Source: Lachnospiraceae bacterium (GTDB taxonomy: Bacteria; Bacillota; Clostridia; Lachnospirales; Lachnospiraceae). From it: 64,000 nucleotides of DNA. The notes beneath the pieces are model-generated. The model searched no databases, was not told the DNA's origin, and saw only the letters and a list, made by a program, of their open reading frames with translations. Below are positions 62,353 through 64,000 of the stretch, piece after piece (the first letter of the stretch is position 1; each line of letters starts with the position of its first letter). Made by a program: the position numbers and the translations under genes. Location of the stretch: contig WSLY01000012.1 in NCBI GenBank assembly GCA_013316825.1, positions 1 through 64,000 of the forward strand, given 5' to 3'.

Positions 62353-63384
62353 TTGAGAAAATTATTAAATACACTATACATTACCTCTAGTGATTATTAT
62401 CTCTCTTTGGATGGAGAAAATGTGGTGGTACTGCAGGGCAAAAAAGAAGTAGGAAGGCTGCCTCTGCACAATCTGGAAGCCATTGTAACATGTGGGTATG
62501 CGGGAGCGAGCCCTGCATTAATGGAGAAATGTGCTGCCAATAATATTTCTATGACATTTTTGTCTGTAACGGGTAAGTTTCGTGCTAAAGTAACCGGAAA
62601 AGCATATGGAAATATTTTGCTCAGACGGACACAATATCGAATGGCGGATAATGAAAAGCAGACTTTGCAGACTGCAAAAAACTTTATAATTGGAAAACTA
62701 TATAATGAGCGAAGTGTTATTAACCGAGCGATACGAGACTATGCGGAAAGGCTTGACACGGAAAAGCTGTGCAGGGTATCAGGACAGTTAAAAGAAATTC
62801 TACAAATGGCAAAAGAAGCAGAAAACATGGAATCATTAAGGGGATATGAGGGGGAAGCGGCTTCCCGGTATTTTTCTCAGTTTGACCAATTAATATTGCA
62901 GCAAAAAGAAGATTTTGTGTTTGATGTTCGAAATCGAAGGCCTCCGCTTGACAGAGTGAATGCATTGTTATCTTTTACTTATGCGTTGCTGACTGGTATG
63001 TGTGTGGCGGCATTGGAAACGGTAGGTCTGGACCCATATGCAGGCTTTCTGCATACGGATCGCCCCGGCAGGTGTTCTTTGGCGCTGGATTTGCTAGAGG
63101 AACTCAGGGCGCCATATGCGGACCGTTTTGTACTTTCCTGTATTAATAAGAAAGTGCTTGATTCGGCAGATTTTGAGCAAAAGGAAAATGGTGCTGTGCT
63201 TTTAAATGAATCAGGAAGAAAAAAGTATTTGACCGTATGGCAAAATAAAAAAACGGAGAAGTTGAAGCACCCTTATTTGCAGGAAAGTATCGAATGGGGG
63301 CTCGTACCGTATGTGCAGGCGCTTTTGTTGGCACGGTATATAAGAGGCGACTTAGACGGTTATCCTCCTTTTTTCTGGAAATAA
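62353..63384 (+). CDS. cas1: Cas1 integrase (type I-C)
   Basis: 343 residues, TTG start with AGGGTGG seven bases upstream; MRKLLNTLYITSSDYYLSLDGE is the usual I-C Cas1 beginning. The metal site Glu in EGEAASRYFSQFD, the His in GFLHTDRPGRCSLALDL and the Asp/Glu in LLEEL...ADRF can be read. Cas1 joins prespacers to the array with Cas2. The next gene, cas2, is 355 bp away instead of the usual short gap. Confidence 0.95.
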   Translation: MRKLLNTLYITSSDYYLSLDGENVVVLQGKKEVGRLPLHNLEAIVTCGYAGASPALMEKCAANNISMTFLSVTGKFRAKVTGKAYGNILLRRTQYRMADNEKQTLQTAKNFIIGKLYNERSVINRAIRDYAERLDTEKLCRVSGQLKEILQMAKEAENMESLRGYEGEAASRYFSQFDQLILQQKEDFVFDVRNRRPPLDRVNALLSFTYALLTGMCVAALETVGLDPYAGFLHTDRPGRCSLALDLLEELRAPYADRFVLSCINKKVLDSADFEQKENGAVLLNESGRKKYLTVWQNKKTEKLKHPYLQESIEWGLVPYVQALLLARYIRGDLDGYPPFFWK

Positions 63385-63411
63385 ACGATATTTTCTGGTG
63401 AGAACATAATA

Positions 63412-63503
63412 TAGGATTCGGGTGCCAAAAGGTCTGGTGAAAATGTTAGTTGTCAATTTGACATCGTGTAACTCTAGTCAGGGCTTTTGACACCCAATCA
63501 ATA
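63412..63503. mobile_element. Dispersed repeat family member (about 90 bp) between cas1 and cas2
   Basis: TAGGATTCGGGTGCCAAAAG at 63412 and GGGCTTTTGACACCCAATC at 63481-63499 are inverted ends. The interior GAAAATGTTAGTTGTCAATTTG matches, in order, the reverse complement of the right end of the 240-bp element at 47.5 kb (GAAAATGTTATTTGTCAATT), so this is a shortened relative. No clear target duplication remains. Confidence 0.7.
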
Positions 63504-63712
63504 TTAGGTAATTGCAAAACGCTAATTTGCCAGTCCCGAATTGTGCATGTGATATATTATTCCATAAGCAGACTAAAAAATGCCGGTCTTATGCCGTATC
63601 TTGGCATTACGCACTGCTGTGTTTTTTAGGAAGCGAAAGCGGGTCTGCGGTGGAATATATCACATGTACAATGACAACTGCATAATCACTACGTTTCGCA
63701 ACCGCCTATAGG
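63503..63712. mobile_element. Second palindromic element next to cas2
   Basis: A different fold-back sequence. Ends: TTAGGTAATTGCAAAACG and its partner CGTTTCGCAACCGCCTAT (about 13 of 18 matching as inverted copies). Inside, TTGTGCATGTGATATATT pairs with AATATATCACATGTACAA, AGCAGAC pairs with GTCTGC and CTAAAAAA with TTTTTTAG. It abuts the previous element. A TATAAT at 63715-63720 lies at its right edge, ahead of cas2. No ORF. Confidence 0.65.
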
Positions 63713-63739
63713 AATATAATACAGTGCGAGGAGGATGAT

Positions 63740-64000
63740 ATGTTAGTAGTGGTTACCTATGATGTTTCAACCGAAACACAGGCGGGCAGAAGCAGGTTGC
63801 GGAAGGTTGCCAAGCAATGTCAGAATTATGGCTTGCGTGTCCAAAATTCCGTTTTTGAATGTAAAGTAGATGAAGCACAGTTCGTTGTATTCAAAAGTAG
63901 TTTGCTAAAATTGATAAATGAGAAAGAAGACAGTTTGCGTTTCTATCGTTTGGGAAATGCCTATCATAATCAAATTGAGCATTACGGCTGTAAGGAGGTA
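63740..64000 (+). CDS. cas2: Cas2 (type I-C), truncated by the window edge
   Basis: The first 87 codons are present (MLVVVTYDVSTETQAGRSRL, VQNSVFECKVDEAQF, DSLRFYRLGN); only about ten are missing. Not in the supplied ORF track because no stop is inside the window. Cas2 forms the dimer core of the Cas1-Cas2 integrase. RBS GCGAGGAGG. The CRISPR array is expected just to the right. Confidence 0.92.
   Translation, partial: MLVVVTYDVSTETQAGRSRLRKVAKQCQNYGLRVQNSVFECKVDEAQFVVFKSSLLKLINEKEDSLRFYRLGNAYHNQIEHYGCKEV

Noticed and set aside
63385-64000. CRISPR repeat array near cas1-cas2
   Set aside because: The inverted repeats there are not evenly spaced direct repeats of 32-37 bp; no array lies inside the window.

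Overview
The window looks like chromosomal DNA from a spore-forming, low-to-mid GC Bacillota of class Clostridia, most likely a gut Lachnospiraceae-type organism. The basis is a tRNA-Ile-sensing T-box ahead of ileS, consensus sigma-A promoters and strong AGGAGG ribosome binding sites, a SipL-like DUF3794+LysM spore morphogenesis protein, an SpoIIQ-like LytM protein, BlaI/M56 and CD3324-family proteins, a PyrK-type (class 1B) dihydroorotate dehydrogenase system and plant-polysaccharide enzymes (GH127, GH5). No species can be named from the sequence alone.

Layout. 1-6.4 kb: T-box/ileS, then glgP. 6.4-14.7 kb: a CapA-like lipoprotein, an aconitase-family hydratase, an ECF sigma factor with a downstream solute-binding-type lipoprotein, an XRE regulator with a membrane domain and a DUF368 membrane protein. 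14.9-24 kb: a calcium-binding-repeat protein, an SpoIIQ-like protein, an amidohydrolase, SEC-C methionine aminopeptidase, a GH127 enzyme, a DUF3737 beta-helix protein and a GH9-Ig-like lipoprotein. 23.9-29.3 kb: ddl-murF, plsC, a membrane-anchored lipase-like hydrolase and a PrcB-like lipoprotein. 29.4-36.8 kb: a single ORF joining dihydroorotase to PyrK, followed by pyrD, sipL, an iron-type alcohol dehydrogenase and two small-family proteins. 37-47.3 kb: a His/Cys-rich secreted peptide, a frameshifted small gene, ispE, a GntR regulator, murI, DUF1934, cls, a trigger-factor-like PPIase lipoprotein, asnS and an NlpC/P60 hydrolase. 47.3-55.3 kb: a MITE-like element, tRNA-Val, small unknown proteins, a decayed YoaP-like acetyltransferase, a transglutaminase-like protein, YjbR, an exonuclease with a topoisomerase-type zinc finger, a secreted GH5 and an M56/BlaI sensor-repressor pair with visible operators.

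55.5-64 kb: a type I-C CRISPR-Cas operon, cas3-cas5c-cas8c(-cas11c internal)-cas7c-cas4-cas1-cas2. cas2 runs off the right edge and no repeat array is inside the window, so the array is presumably just downstream. Cas5c should process crRNA, Cas8c/Cas7c/Cas5c/Cas11c should form the surveillance complex, Cas3 should degrade the target, and Cas4/1/2 should acquire spacers.

The least ordinary signals are non-coding. A dispersed repeat built on GGATTCGGGTGTCAAAAGCCCT occurs at five places, from about 32-bp hairpins to a 240-bp fold-back element flanked by a 10-bp direct repeat. The cas1-cas2 junction is split by one member of this family plus a second, unrelated palindromic element. A promoter-hairpin leader precedes cas3. 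Among proteins, the PyrC-PyrK fusion and the internal Cas11c start with its own strong ribosome binding site are the most notable.
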